DNA of 64,000 nucleotides, from positions 39,659 to 103,658 of the forward strand of contig VTPC01090706.1 of the NCBI GenBank assembly GCA_011009095.1, read 5' to 3'. This DNA comes from Ignelater luminosus (taxonomy: Eukaryota; Arthropoda; Insecta; Coleoptera; Elateridae). Made by a program: the position numbers and the translations under genes. Positions 1 to 13,190 of this stretch are shown in pieces. Each line of letters opens with the position of its first letter. Within the stretch, counting starts at the first letter, position 1. The notes beneath the pieces were generated by a model. It saw only the letters and a list, made by a program, of their open reading frames with translations, was not told where the DNA came from and ran no database searches.

Positions 1-2400
1 GAAAGCTTTGAAAGTTGCCAAAATAAATATTAGATAATCTTCTCACAGACAAGGAAAGACAGCGAAAGTAAATAGAGAAACTGAAAAGAATAAAAGAAGA
101 GAAAAAGAGAGAAGTGGGAAAAAGTAAAGAGAAAAAAGATATATGAAGCATTAACAGGAATAATGATAGCAACTTGAAGAATTTCAAAAAGAGTATCAGC
201 AACTACGTCATCTGGAGCTTTTTGGTAAACTATTTGGTAATTGAATTGCTAGATCTTTTTAGACATCAGGCTATAGAAGTTCTGAGGTGCTGGTGTTTTA
301 TAATAATAATATGCGAGTTCGTTTAATAATAATAAATAGTAAAAAAAACGTTATTTATTAAAGATTATAACAGGTTAACAATTATCGAGGAACTATGCAA
401 ACTGGAATGATATCGAATGAATCTTAGCGAGTGACTGTGTCGTTCCTGTAAATAACTAAGCTTTTATACGTCTCTACCTGTGTTTTAACCAAGAACAAAA
501 TTCTCGAGTCTTAGAAGAAAATCATATTCTAAAAATTGTTAACAGAAATTTTGTTCAAGGAAATATTATTGCTATAGGTCCGTTTAAGAAGAATTTAGAC
601 AAAAGCAAAATTCTTCTAGGAAAATTTATAATGTGTTATCTACACTAAGAATTAGACACTAAACAAAATTCTTAAACCTTCTACAAAAATTATTTATAAT
701 GTACAAAAGTGTTTAAGATATTTCTAAAGAAGTACGTTTTGAAAGTAAATAACTGACAAACGGCAAAACCTTTTTTCTATGAAAATTTTAAGGTGCAAAA
801 CATTCGAGAATGCCTTCGACGAATTAACAAGTGTCGCCACAAGGCAAAACGTCCTTTGAGCTCTTTTAGCGCATTTAGCCGTATAATAGTAACCCGCAAG
901 ACAGGATAATGTTTAAGCTATTACTGCGAAACATTCTTGCAAGCAAAAGTTTGAATGATTTTTCCAACTAACTCTCTATACCTGTAACAAGACAGTTCCA
1001 CAAAAGAAAACATCTTAATTGACTTTAAGTTAATTTGGGTCCACTTTAAAAACGTCTTATAAACCCATTACCTAGAAATTTCAGTGGTTTATAGGAGAAA
1101 CGACATTCCTGCTTTTTGAAGATTTTCCAATAACTTCAAAATGTTGTTCAAATGTCCCAGTTTAAACCAGAGTTATAACTTGTCCATAAAACTTTGCTGT
1201 AAGTAGCGGGATTGTTAGATAGCCCAAAGGGCATCCTCTTGAACTGATTATGACAAGAAATAGAAAACAGGCGTAAATTCTAGAGCTCTTTGCTGGAAGA
1301 ATCTGTCAATGGAATGTGCGTTTTTCTTCATAACTTTGTTGATGTTCCCAAAGTCAACGCAGAATCTACACTGACCATTACAAAGATGTTTCAATGGTAC
1401 CATATCTTGACTGTTTGCTTTAATAAACATTAGCAATCTCATTCAAAAGATTAATTAAATCAAAATGATAAGTTTTTTTCAACATAACTCCATTCATTTA
1501 ATTAAAAACATTCACAAGATTAAACAACTGTATGTCGATAAAAAAACGCAAAGGCGTTTTTCTATATACATACAAATAAGAAAATGCAAAATTATGAATA
1601 TGGGGGGGGGGGATAAAGATAATTAATGAAAGATGTAGGAAAAATTTTAAGGAAAATCTGATGAAAACAATGAAAAGCATGCTCTTAGATAAGAATACCT
1701 CCAAAAACAACATTAAAGTAGCAGACACAGAGCACAGTAGAATGTGATTCTAACTAAGCGACGAGCAATACCAGCGCAGTCTTTGCTCCTTGGAGATAAA
1801 TTTTTCCAGAACTGAGAAAAGAAGAGAAGGAAAAATGAGGAAATCAAAAAAACAATGGTAATAGAAAAACAAAGCACCATAGAACAATTCAAGAGAAAAC
1901 AGTTATTGTGATAAAGAAAGGACACAGGAAAGATTACTAACAGAACCACGCTAGGAAAAATTAGAAGAATACCAAAGGCGATATAAAAGCAAGAAACGCC
2001 ACCTGGTACATAAGATCTGTACTTTCGATTCGTGTTTCTTAAAATCGCCTTTCTAACGGTTTACTAGCCTTTTTTCACAGACAGTTTCACTTTTGCTTTT
2101 GTTCAATAAGTTTATCAAATGAACTATGGCGGAAAAAGCGAGTTGCTGTGTAGTTTGCTGACCTTCATAATCTAAAAATATTTCATTTTTACCCTCATTC
2201 TAAGTTTTTTATAGAATTTAGCTAATAGCTTGTTTAATTATAATTATAATAAGTATACAGAGTGTTTAATAAAGAAGATAAGAACATGTAATGTTATTAA
2301 TTATGCGTATTTGTTTACTAATAGATAATTCTTAAAGCTTGTAGGTTCCACAATAAACAGATCATTTTTACTTAAACTAACTTAGTATTTAAAAACTTAC
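1..2400 (-). other. Intron downstream of PKC exon 2, no gene seen
   Basis: This AT-rich stretch lies on the 3' side of the second kinase exon, which is read on the minus strand, so it should be intron 2 continuing off the window. I looked for the next C1A exon, which should encode the histidine/cysteine part of the zinc finger, and did not find it. An 11-base G run sits at 1602-1612. The open frames here are short, low-complexity and mutually overlapping, and I do not support any of them as genes. Confidence 0.6.
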
Positions 2401-2432
2401 CTTGGCACTGGAATCCTTGTTTACCAAAACCC
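2401..2432 (-). CDS. Protein kinase C, second coding exon (32-base micro-exon)
   Basis: Read on the minus strand, this exon follows a TTTTCAG acceptor and ends in a GTAAG donor (2396-2400). Its first base completes the split TGG tryptophan codon left open by the exon at 19116-19288. The remaining 31 bases encode GFGKQGFQCQ plus one base of the next codon. That is exactly the continuation of the C1A phorbol ester/diacylglycerol-binding domain of conventional PKCs (…FIWGFGKQGFQCQ…). Phase, splice sites and protein sequence all agree, so I am confident despite the small size. The rest of the gene (remaining C1, C2 and kinase domains) lies beyond the left edge. The paralogue (Pkc53E-type or another conventional PKC) is not certain from this fragment. 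Confidence 0.93.
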
Positions 2433-4236
2433 CTGAAAACAAATAAATAACATTATATTAACTGTAATTATATTTAAAAAATAAATAAATGAATTACCCA
2501 AAATGTTAGTGAACAACAAACCTAAAATTAACGAAGTAATGAAAAAACTTTTTTTAATTTTAACAAAAAGTTCCCGACTTCACTTTGTTGGGAAATATTT
2601 AGATTTTTCTCTGTAACCTGTTGAATCAAAATAAACCTAAAAACTACCTTTTGAAACGAAGAAGCCGAATAAAAATGTTTTGTTTTAAAAAACGTGACAT
2701 TTTTCTCAATTCAATCCTTCTTCAACAAACTCGAGAAATTCTTAATTAGCTCTCATTCAATTTTCTTAATTCTGTATTATTTGTAACAAAAATTATCATG
2801 TCACACAAATGAAAGAAAAACAAGAAAATTAACGTTTACACTGATGAGTGATTAACTGAGAAAATTGAAGTACAAGACCTAAAACGTAAACCATTCTGAG
2901 ATTTAGTAGAAGATGACAGTTGCTAGTAACTTTTAATCCTATTGCAGAAGTACAGGGATTATCGTCGAGGCTACGTCTTCTGCATCATAGACCTTTATAA
3001 TACGTTTCGCACTGATTAGTTCTTATATCTTTAATAACATGTCGTCTTAATTGATTAAGAACTTTTTTTTAAAGATTTCTCGTCTCCTTTTCTAATCATT
3101 TATTTATTTATTCTTGGCTCTAGCAAAAAAATTTCAATTTAAATTTCTGAATAATTTATAATTCAATAAAAAATTATTTAAAATAAAAATGTTAACACCT
3201 TAAATCCAAGTAAACAAATTTAACTCTGTTTTTGTATAATAATAATTTGTATCAAAATAACTCAAAAACATAACCTCGAAACCACAAAATGTGCTAAAGA
3301 AACTTTCTAAGAGATTGGTCCATCCATCTCTAAGAACATTCGATACAAGTTTATATGAAAATAAAAACTTGGAAAATAGAGTTCATAAACGCATTTACCG
3401 AAATTTGTGTTGTGATAAACTTGAGAATGTGGAAATATAGATGTAAGTAAAAGAAATCGTATGGAATAAAAAAAGAAAAATGGTGAATAAAACAAGATCG
3501 TATTGGAAGCTTTTTTTTGTCGATGGGAAAAATAATCCTTCTTAGACAAATAAACGTAAAATAAAAATTGCAAATACGCACTAGAAAAACGATATCGAGA
3601 GAAAAAAAAGGTTATAAAAACGGTTCAATGATTATTCAAAACGAAAGAATGCCTCTCATAAAAGAACAAGAAAGCGGAAAACTGCAATATAAAAACATTT
3701 CATTTTTTTGTTAAAATGACAAACAATAATTTGAAAAATCAGGATATTAAAACAACGAAATTCTCTTTCGTTAAAATTAAATTGATTAAAACAACCTTAA
3801 AAAATTAAGTGTTTGTGACTTAAACCCTTATCCGTAAGAGTTCAATCCAAAGTGACATTTCAGAACGGATTAATAGATTAATTAATTAGTTATTTAATTT
3901 CCTACCTTTTAATTGTTTATTCGCAATAACATTAAATGGTTTTTATGTGAAAACTCCTTTATAACTTAAAAACTTTACAGTTGTCATACATTATTCCGTA
4001 CAACAGTGCGTTCACCCTAGGCTTTTCTACATTTGTTTTGAATGCTTAGAGTCTTCTTTGCTTCCATTTCCCATTTTTTTATTTGTATTCGTGCGAACGA
4101 ATTAATATCACAGAAGGCTAGTAAAGCATTCTTCGGTAAGGAGGAAAGGAAAATCGAACTTTTAAGAAAATTAAAAGAATTTACTGGAACACCAGCGTGC
4201 TGCAGGCTTCAGGCGAGTACTGTCATTGAATATCTA

Positions 4237-5527
4237 CGAGGGCTGTTTGACGGAAGCGTGACTTTCCGCTAGATGGCGCTGATATCGGTAAATCGAAAAC
4301 ATTAGCATATACGCCAGTCTTTTAGAGGCTGAACCTCCAAATTTCATGTCAATCTGTGAAATAGTATACATTTGACAGTCATAGAAATCAATTAAGTTTG
4401 TGCTATTTTGTAAATATGGAAAAACGTGAATTTCGTGTTTTAATTAGACATTATTTTTTACGTGGAAAAACAGTGAAAGAAACTGAGGAGAAATTACGGA
4501 AATATTACGGTGAATCTGCTCCATCGCATGGAATGGTTTCCAAGTGGTTTAATTCATTTAAAACTGGCCATATGAGCACTGATGATGGTGAACGCCCCGG
4601 GCCCTTACAAACGGTCACTACTAAGGAAATCGTTGACAAAATCCATAATATAGTAATGGCTGATCGACGTTTGAAAGTGCGCGAGATAGTTGATGCTGTT
4701 GGAATCTCAATCGAACGGGTGCATAATATTTTACACGAACATTTGCATATGAAAAAGGTATCGGCAAGATGGGTGCCGCGATTACTCACAGTGGACCAAA
4801 TGAGAATTCGTGTTCAACTTTCAAATCAATGTTTGGTCATGTTACAACGTAATCCAGTTGCGTTTTTTCGCCGATATGTGACTGTTGACGAAACCCGGAT
4901 CCACCACCATACCCCTGAGACAAAGGAACAGTCGAAACAATGGATATCACCAGACGAACGTGCACCAAAGAAGACTAAAATTGGTCACTCGGCTAATAAG
5001 GTCATGGCGACTATTTTTTGGGATTCTAAAGGCATAATCCATATTGACTATTTGGAAAGGGGTAAAACAATAACTGGCCAATATTATGCTTATTTATTGA
5101 CCCGTTTTGATGTTATCTTAAAGAAAAAACGCCCACATTTGGCACGTAAGAAAGTGCTCTTTCATTACGACAACGCCCCATCTCATTCATCTGCAATTGC
5201 AACCGCTAAATTGGTACAATTACGCTACGAACTGCTTCCCCATCCACCATACTCACCGGATCTGGCCCCAAGCGACTTTTTTTTATTTCCGAATTTGAAA
5301 AAATCTCGCAGGAAAAAAATTCGTATCAAATGAAGAGGTTATTGCTGCAACGGAGGCCTATTTTGACGAGTTGCCAAAAGAACATTTCTCAGAAGGCTTA
5401 AAGAAATTGGAAAGTCGTTGGACTAAGTGTGTAGCACTTGAAGGGAACTATGTTGAAAAATAATAAAAAAAATCTAGGCTAAACCTGTTTTTTATTGAAA
5501 TGTCACACTTCCGTCAAACAGCCCTCG
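4237..5527 (+). mobile_element. Mariner (DD34D) transposon, broken, in PKC intron 1
   Basis: The element is 1,291 bases between TA dinucleotides at 4235-4236 and 5528-5529, the mariner target duplication. Its terminal inverted repeats run about 28 bases (4237-4264 and 5500-5527), start CGAGGGCTGTTTGACGGAAG and differ at only one or two positions. It carries one transposase frame. The near-matching ends and readable protein indicate modest age. It sits in the intron in the orientation opposite to the host gene. By protein it resembles the irritans side of the mariner family, but I cannot fix the subfamily from ends alone. Confidence 0.95.
4416..5463 (+). pseudogene. Mariner DD34D transposase, frameshifted
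   Basis: This encodes a Tc1/mariner transposase, which cuts and pastes its own element at TA sites in the nucleus. The start MEKREFRVLI at 4416 is the family start; an in-frame ATG 18 bases earlier lacks family similarity. The N-terminal helix-turn-helix half is followed by WVPRLLT (residues 119-125). The catalytic triad is D158 (VTVDET), D252 (HYDNAPSH) and D287 (YSPDLAPSDF), with 34 residues between the last two, i.e. DD34D. Near 5303-5306 the frame shifts: a TC-repeat run appears to be two bases short, so the reading frame ends at 5333. The family C-terminus (…SNEEVIAATEAYFDELPKEH…, ending GNYVEK) continues in another frame to a TAA at 5461-5463. The usual tryptophan after VTVDET is arginine and HHY is HHH, which may also harm activity. 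Confidence 0.93.
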
Positions 5528-5689
5528 TAATTCCACTATTGATTTCTTGATTTCGATCTCATCCACGTGCTAAGTCAACTTCCGCTCTCTTAATATCAAT
5601 TACCTGGTGTGAAATAGATTTCGCAGCTAGAGATAATGTAACTGAGTCACTGTTGTCTTTCACACAAATCTTTTGATTCTAGCTTATCT

Positions 5690-6650
5690 TTAAACCGAAT
5701 AAGAATGGCGGTTAGTGAAGGGCAATGGTCCAAGGACGAGAACAAAAATGCAGCCATAAGAGTCTTCAATACGAACATAGAAGTACCAGATTGTGAAACA
5801 CCAGAAAAAAGCTTTGTCTGAATCACATTAAAGAATGTAACCATAAAATCAGTTTGTGGTGCAAAATCAAAGTGAAGACATAGCTGTAAGTCCTTTATTG
5901 ACATCATATTAGCATCACAAAGATTAATGAGTACTACAATACCATACAAAAAGCAAAATACATACATATGCGAAGAGACAGACCAAGATACGTGGGGACT
6001 CGGATACAAGATCGTCCTCAGAAGATTAAAAAAACTGCCAAGTATTACACTAGAAAAAGATCAATTGCGCTGCAACTATTCCCGATGGAATAATCGTATT
6101 TCTAGCCTGTAGAACAGATAAATAAAAATGAAAAATATAAGAAAAAGCATTAAAGAGGAAACAGCGCCAGGCCCAGGTCTAAGTCCAACGAAGATCTTAG
6201 AAAGAGTACTGCCCAAGCTTAAATAGGCAGACTGGATTAGTATTACTAGAAAAGCCAGGAAAACTCAAGACCAAGAGATTAATCAACGAAACAGATAACA
6301 AATTATCAGCAAACAAGTCCAGTTTGAGAAAAAAGATATCAATGATCGATTCAATTACAACACTACCTACTAGTCACTGGTGACGTAGAAAAAACAAGTG
6401 TACACAAGAACTTATCACATTGAAAGTAAACAGATAACGAAGAATGATACTTTGTTATCTTCACGATAGATGGACAATCGTTAATGTAGTAAAAAGAAAA
6501 GCAATCCACTGTATAATGAAATATCTACTATGACAGAGTTATCAGAAGAAATTTCAATTATTGGATTCGCCTATAACATTGCTATGATATCAAGGCAAAA
6601 ACACAAGACTAGCTAACAGCAAAACTATTTCAATTTTCAAGTTTTTCAAG
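5690..6650 (+). mobile_element. Decayed R1-like LINE remnant (ORF2, endonuclease-RT region)
   Basis: In broken plus-strand frames the stretch gives a run of non-LTR retrotransposon ORF2 landmarks in the right order. DPWGLGYKIV-like sequence (TWGLGYKIVLRRLKKL, about 5990-6040) is the linker before the reverse transcriptase. APGPGLSP at about 6165-6185 matches the KAPGPDGI motif. LVLLEKPGKLK at about 6236-6270 matches the RLVLIPKPGK motif. IIGFAYNIAMI at about 6555-6590 corresponds to the catalytic FADD box, with the second aspartate replaced. The order and spacing are those of R1/LOA-type elements but compressed, so internal deletions are likely. No ends were found. Confidence 0.6.
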
Positions 6651-8189
6651 ATCTGTTTAAAACCATAGTAAATTGTTACCGGAGGTTCTACGGCAACAAC
6701 AAGCTGTCCTCGAAGTTTTGGGCCTACTCCTTTTAGCGTCGCTGAATGCTAGAGGCATCGTTCTTATTTTATAGAAATGGTTTGCAAGGTTTATAAGTTG
6801 GGCTAGCTTTCCTCAACTTGGATCACTTTGATGTGCTTTCATGGGATCCATCTAAAAAAATTTATAAAGTCTCTAAATCTCTTTGCTCAATTTTGCTTGA
6901 ATGTAACTTGGACGTCTTCATCTTACACCCGCTGACAGTTGTTTGATAGTATTCTGTCTGCACATTGATCCGACATAAGGACATTGTCTATTTATTATTT
7001 ACCTTGATGTCTTTAAACTTGCCAAGATACATTTTTTTAGAGTCAGTTTCACAAATGTTTACCGTAATTTTGGGCAGAGACTGTATCCATGCCTAAATAT
7101 TCAAGTCGAAAACTCGAACATAAAGTAATGCAAGTTTTTTCGTTAGCAAAAAAAAAAGTAATGAAACTGAGCAATGTAACAAACTCAATTCCTAATAATG
7201 TCCTAGTTGGACTTTCCCAAACAATATAATCTCAGAATCACACTGGGTTGAAATGTGGTGTATGTCAGTGGTCATCTTGGATGTGCAAATCACAATTCCA
7301 ACAAAATCAATTTTGTCCTGGTTTTGTGTCGGTGACTTTACCGCTAAAATTGAGGGAGACAATCTTCTTACTCTCCGCGGTTGGTTTTCTCAAAATGAAG
7401 ATGATAAGAATAAGAGTAAGATAATTAAGACGATAAGTAATACTCGATCGCAAAATAAACTTTTAGCCACATCTAGGATTAATCTAGATAATTTTAACAA
7501 AAAATATAAAATTTATGGCTGCCGTAACTAACAAAACTGCAATAAAATACAGTATGGAGTTTCGTAGCGTAGCGAAGGAATAATTTCTTAAAACAGTGCA
7601 CAAGTTCTTTAATAGCTGCAAAATGTATTATCTTCAATCAAGGTTTGGCACTGGACCACAAATTGACAATTTTCATGGCAGCGTTTTGGTGAAAGCAGTC
7701 CCTTCGGCAATACAATTTTACTCGATAAAAAATGTCAACATTTATCCTCTTTGTTTTATTGTTTTCATCGCAAATCGTTTAACCATATCTCGTGACATTC
7801 TTGGTCGAGGCGCAAACTGTTTAATAGCTTGCAGTGGAATATGTGAGAAATATTTTGAAAGATCAAGGTAAGAGAATCATAATGTTGAAACAGCTACTAC
7901 CGCTTTTTTGTTCATTTTTACAAAATAATACCAACTCACCTGGTGTTTTGTATACGCAGATATTAAATCGAATTATTATATTATTAAAAGTTAATAACTA
8001 ATTATTATTCTAAAAATTATTTATAGTAAAAATATAATTATTACAGTTTTTTGTGGTCAGTAGTGAATAAGAAATGAGAAAACAACAAAATGTAAAACAA
8101 ATAAATTAATTTAATATTCTAACTTCACAAAATTTAAAAAACACGCAGAATTTTTGTAAATACCAACGCATACGGCTCCTTAACCTCAC

Positions 8190-8320
8190 AGTTTGACCAA
8201 ACTATTTTATCTATAGTATGACCACTAGTTTGATACAAACTTGAGTTTGTCAGTTTTGACGTCATCATTCTAGACTGACAGTCAAGTTTGATCAAATTAT
8301 TTGATAATGTGACCAGGGCT
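8190..8320. repeat. Short duplicated motif, possible MITE remnant
   Basis: Two related direct copies lie about 90 bases apart: CAGTTTGACCAAACTATTTT… ending TATGACC (from about 8190) and CAAGTTTGATCAAATTATTT… ending TGTGACC (from about 8281). A self-complementary CAAACTTGAGTTTG lies between them. Several TTTGATCAAA-type palindromes in so short a space resemble small non-autonomous DNA transposons, but I could not define terminal repeats or a target duplication. Confidence 0.3.
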
Positions 8321-11300
8321 TTAGATGGCAATAGCACTGGCAATCTTTTGATGAAAACAAAATTCAAATCGGTCTACTTGATGAAAAGTTACGGGACAAA
8401 ACGTCTCGTTTTGGTAATGAATTTAAATCGGGCTATCCAAGTAAATAAACGCATTTCGATTGTTTTAATTAGTGATTATTTTGCATAGAATACAGATGAA
8501 CGTAAACATTTTTAATTGAATAATATAAATCGAAGTAACCTTATTTTAGTAATCCCTTTTTTTCATCCATTTTTAAATTAATTCTAATTTATTTAATAAT
8601 TTTCCTTATAATTATCTTTTACATTTGAAAATGAGAATGTAATTATTAATGATATTAACTTTTGTGTTGTAATTGTTATAAGTACAGTTGAGATCAATAT
8701 TTGTGGAATACATTTAATGATGGGTCTATTTTAATAAGCTTGTAAGTTCTATAACTTCGTCTATCTCATGTATTTCGTAAATCTATAGTAAAAATCATGT
8801 TCCGTATTTCTTTTTAATAAATTTGAGCAAGCCCAGAATTAACCTCGTTCCATCTTTTTTTTTCTATTATTCGTAGTTTTTTTCAATTCATTTTGGTCTT
8901 TAATGTACGTAGGCCGTTCTATTCGTCCTTGCCAGATGCTTAATCTCGTAGCAAAATTAAACCTTTTTATCTCTTTTCATTTCTTCATTTAGAGAAAAAG
9001 CAACATTATTAGATTGAAAACGTGTTTAACGTTAGATCACGAAATAAGAAAGATGAAGAGGTACTATTAAGTTTGAAAGAGAAAAACACTTTTTTTTAAA
9101 GAAGAGTGCTAAAGTACCGTAGGAGATTAAAAATAGTCTCGGAAATATCAGCAAATTACTTGTTCATTTGGTTATTTCACTAAAAATAATATTTTTTACA
9201 CTCTCTGACATTTTATATGAGGCAGAAAAAAGGTGAGCATTTAAATGTTAAAAACGAAAATGTTAAAACGACAAGGTAATATTTTTTCCTTTTTAATAAC
9301 AATTAAAATGATTATTATAGGTGTTCTTTCCTACTTAAGCTATCAGAAATAAACATCATTCAGAAAAGTAAAAAGTATAAATGTGACTTTAATGATAGAA
9401 TTAACACGTTTTATTCGACTAAGGTTACGATTTGCAGGCTAATTAAAAATGATACTGATACATAATTGAAATGGCAAGTTTTAATTTATGAATATCTTTC
9501 TGTTGCGTTGCTGCCAATTCTTTGCATAATTTGATTAAGATTTGGCAGCACAAATTCCATTTAAGATTGTGTTTCTGAATCAAATTATGTAATATTAGTT
9601 ATGATTTCCATTAAAATTAGATCCATCTTTCATTACAAGCATTTGTACATCTTTATAAAATGTTTGTTTTAAAGTCAGCTGCAGAAAAAAAATAGAATTC
9701 AAAGAATGTGTGCTTAACATTTTATTAAAAAGATCATGCAACAGCTTGACGGAAATTTGGCTAGGACAGTATAAACATATTTTGGTTGAGTTTTATAGAT
9801 CCTGGGTGTTCATAAAAAAAAGGATAAAGAAAAAGATCTTCTTGATGTAAAGGATTTCCAAACTATTTTTCTAAAGACAATTTATGTGAGGTTATGTTAT
9901 CATTATTTAGTTTACTTAGTAATTCTTGAAAAGAAAAAACGCGGAAAAATATAAAAAAATATTTTTATCTTTTCTTGAATTTCTCCACACTCTACCATAA
10001 TATCCAAATAAAATTTCGTAGGGGTGGTTCGTTTATCACGGATGAGTGATCATCAACGGTGACCCAAAAGATTAAAATTTTGTTTGTAAAATTACTCACT
10101 TCAAAGGATAAAACGTAAATGAGATAACCCACTTGTTTGATTCCAACATTTTTTAAGATGAAAAAGGGGAGAAAAACTTTTATATCTTCATCACATACGG
10201 GGCGACTAATTTTATTTTGACGGAAAATTTTACACGAAATAAAAATAAACAGATAGAAGAGACAAATGAAAATTTATTTATCCTTGGGATGATGTTTAAA
10301 AAAAGTTAAACCGGAGGAAAACTGTATAAAATCAACCTTCACGTTTTCACAAGGTCGACAAGTACATTAACAAAGCAATTATTATTTAATAACCGGAAAA
10401 AGAAATTTGTGAACCGAAACAAAATAAATGAGGAAAAAAAGGCTCACGTTTATTTACTTTAAAATTAATTTAGTACACGTGAAATGTTCTTTCTCTATAT
10501 AAACCAGGAAGAAGTAATTAAATTTTAAGTGTGTACTATCTTAAAATGTTAGGAATTTCTGTTTACACAGATGCATTTATAACCTGTTTAAAAGTCATAA
10601 CATACATTTTCTTGTTTTTGTTGCTTTAAATTAAAATTTATAAAAACCTGAGTTGATAAATTAGAAACAGCAAAAGACTGCTCTGCAAAACCTTACGTAA
10701 TTTAATGTCTGTTCTAATTTTATTTCCAAATAGAAATAAAATAATTTAAAGTAATAAAACAGGAATTTAAATAGAGAGTTTACACCATGACATCTTGTCC
10801 ACTTAAAAGTTATTGTCGGAATAGGCTTTGAAAGTCATCAAATTATATTTAGTTCGCTACACAAACCATGACATAACTAAATCTAACCTAATAAAAACTG
10901 TAAATCTCTATAAAAGAGTTAATCTGTCTACAATTAGAACAAAAGATGTGCATCAAGAATCAATTGCGGGGCCCATTTTATTCTTGTACATTTAATTATA
11001 GTTTTTATGTGTAAAAATTCATTTAAAATTTTAATATTTGTTCAGAATGTATTGGTTAGCTGATGTTCATCTGGGTTTATCGACCTTCATTTATTTTCAA
11101 AACAAACACATCATAGATCAGTAACCTATAATAACAGTCTTCAAGTTGTAGCATTTGTTCCGCCGTTCAGAAGGCTACTAAAAAAGGATTTCTTGAAATA
11201 CGTTTCAAGATTGCTTCTAGAGTTTTGAATACTTGCGTTACCGACTGAAAACCTCTTTTTTTCTCTACAAGTGCCGTATCAAAAAATATATCCGACTTGA

Positions 11301-11549
11301 ACTATGATATCTATCACAAAGATTGAGCGCAACAGGCCGCCAGTGTTCAAATTATCAATTCAAAATATAATTCAAACCCTGACTTGTAGGAAGTAAGTGC
11401 TGTATGAGGACCAAAAAGTAACTTTTCTTAAAGCTCTAATTGTCATTCAATTAAGTAAATATTTTGAATACAAAGCAGAATAATTTTAATTTAATTTACA
11501 TATAACTATGTAATAATTTTAACCAAGACCTTAGCACATTGACATATTG

Positions 11550-13190
11550 ACAGATTGTCAATTCAACCTTAAAAACATCAGGCGGACTCAAGAACCCAAT
11601 CTAAAAGGGCTAATTGACACGAAACAATCAATCCATACCGAAATTTGAAAAACTCAACTAGTCTACAACAGCCGAAAATATAGAGTGACTCAAAAAATTC
11701 TACAAAAAAAAGCTCAATATAATATAAGTCCAAATAGCCTGAAGATCAGTTTTACAAAATTTACTTGTCAGCATCAATTCTTTATTTGGTGATGTTTCAA
11801 AGTTACTTGTATCAAAAGCAAAACTGATAAAGGAAATCAGCTGGCCATTAGAAATGCTCTGCCCATTCCTAAAACTCAATCCTTTCCTTTCCTAAAAATC
11901 ATGGCTAGCTCAGAAGGCGTTATTGGTCCATGAAAGAATTTTTTAATAGGACCAGGCAATGGTTGAGACCCAACCTGACAAAGATCAGCTTGACACGACT
12001 CAAAAAAGATCAACTAGGCCTCAAAGTTTCAACATGTTTGGAAAATCAAAATGACCCAAAAGATCAATTGGCACAAAAAGATCAATCAGCTTAAAACACC
12101 CGACCAGTTTGAAAAACCCAGTTAGCCTGAAAAAGTCAAAAAGGACAAAACGGCCTGAAAAGTTCAATCAACTCGAAAAACTCAATAGGTGCAGTATTAG
12201 TATAAGTTCGAATAGCCAGTCTCGCAAGAGTCTCTTACTCGCAGAATTTATTCATCCACATCAACTCTACTTGCTGATGATGACGTTTCAAAGTTATTTG
12301 CATCAAAGATAAAACTGATAAAGACAAACATTTTAAATTAGAAATGCCTTGCCGACTCGTAAAACCAAATAAAGTAGAAAACTAGGCTGACCTGGAAAAA
12401 ATTCCTCCCGCAGATCACAATTAGCTCAAAAAACGTGATTGTCTACAGTTATTCACGAGCTAATATTTCAGTAGAAATAAGCCTGACACGAACCAAAAAG
12501 ATCAACTGGACCTCAAAGACTTAACAAGCTTGGAAATTAGAATGACTCAAAAGACTAATTGATACAAAAAGATCGATTCGTTTGAAAACCACAATCGACC
12601 TGAAAAGACCAAGAGGACAAAACGACCCGAAAGGTTTAATCAGGTGCGACTCGAAAAGCTCAATGTAGAATCCGAGCAGCCTGAGAATCTCTTACTCGCA
12701 GAGTTCGTTGGTCCACATCAACTCTCTACTTATTGATGATAAAAAGAACCATTGTTAATTAACACTAGTCGTTAAACCAAATCGATCAGAAAACTAGACT
12801 GACCAACAGCAAAATTCGAAAATCACGGATAGCTTAAATTTTGATCGAGGCCATTCAGTGATTTAACTTAGAAATCATGACCAAGAGATAGCATCTTAAT
12901 AAAATTTTAAATCTCACCTTTTTAAGCAGCATTTTTTTGCAAATTGTGCGTTTTACAGTTCTTGACGGGTTAATACTCCAAAATACAATTTGATTGAGAC
13001 TTAATGCGACCCAAAACAATCAAATTAATGTTAAAGACTCAACAGACTTGGAAAATAAGAACGATCCGAAGGCCTGCTCGACACAAGAAACCAATCTATC
13101 CAAAAGACATGAACAGTTTGAAAAACTCGATGGTCGCGAAAGGACCAAAAAAGTTAAATTGAGCTGAAGACGTGAGGCGGTTCAGAAAAA
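11550..13190. repeat. Diverged tandem repeat field, period about 470-500 bases
   Basis: Four degenerate copies start near 11551, 11985, 12480 and 12975. Shared blocks recur in the same order: 'CTCAAAAAGATCAACT', '…TTGGAAAATNANAATGACYCAAAAG…', 'AGTTTGAAAAACYC', 'GACAAAACGRCCYGAAA', and in the first three copies 'CTTACTCGCAGARTT', 'CCACATCAACTC' and 'AACTGATAAAG' or its relics. Inside each copy there is a shorter rhythm of 10-25 base modules built on GAAAA-CTCAA / AAAAGATCAA, so the field looks two-tiered. It lies inside PKC intron 1. The short open frame 12109-12312 is a by-product of the repeat. I do not recognise the family. Confidence 0.75.

Noticed and set aside
4505-4789. Minus-strand 94-residue frame over mariner 1
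   Set aside because: It is antisense to the transposase and an obvious shadow.
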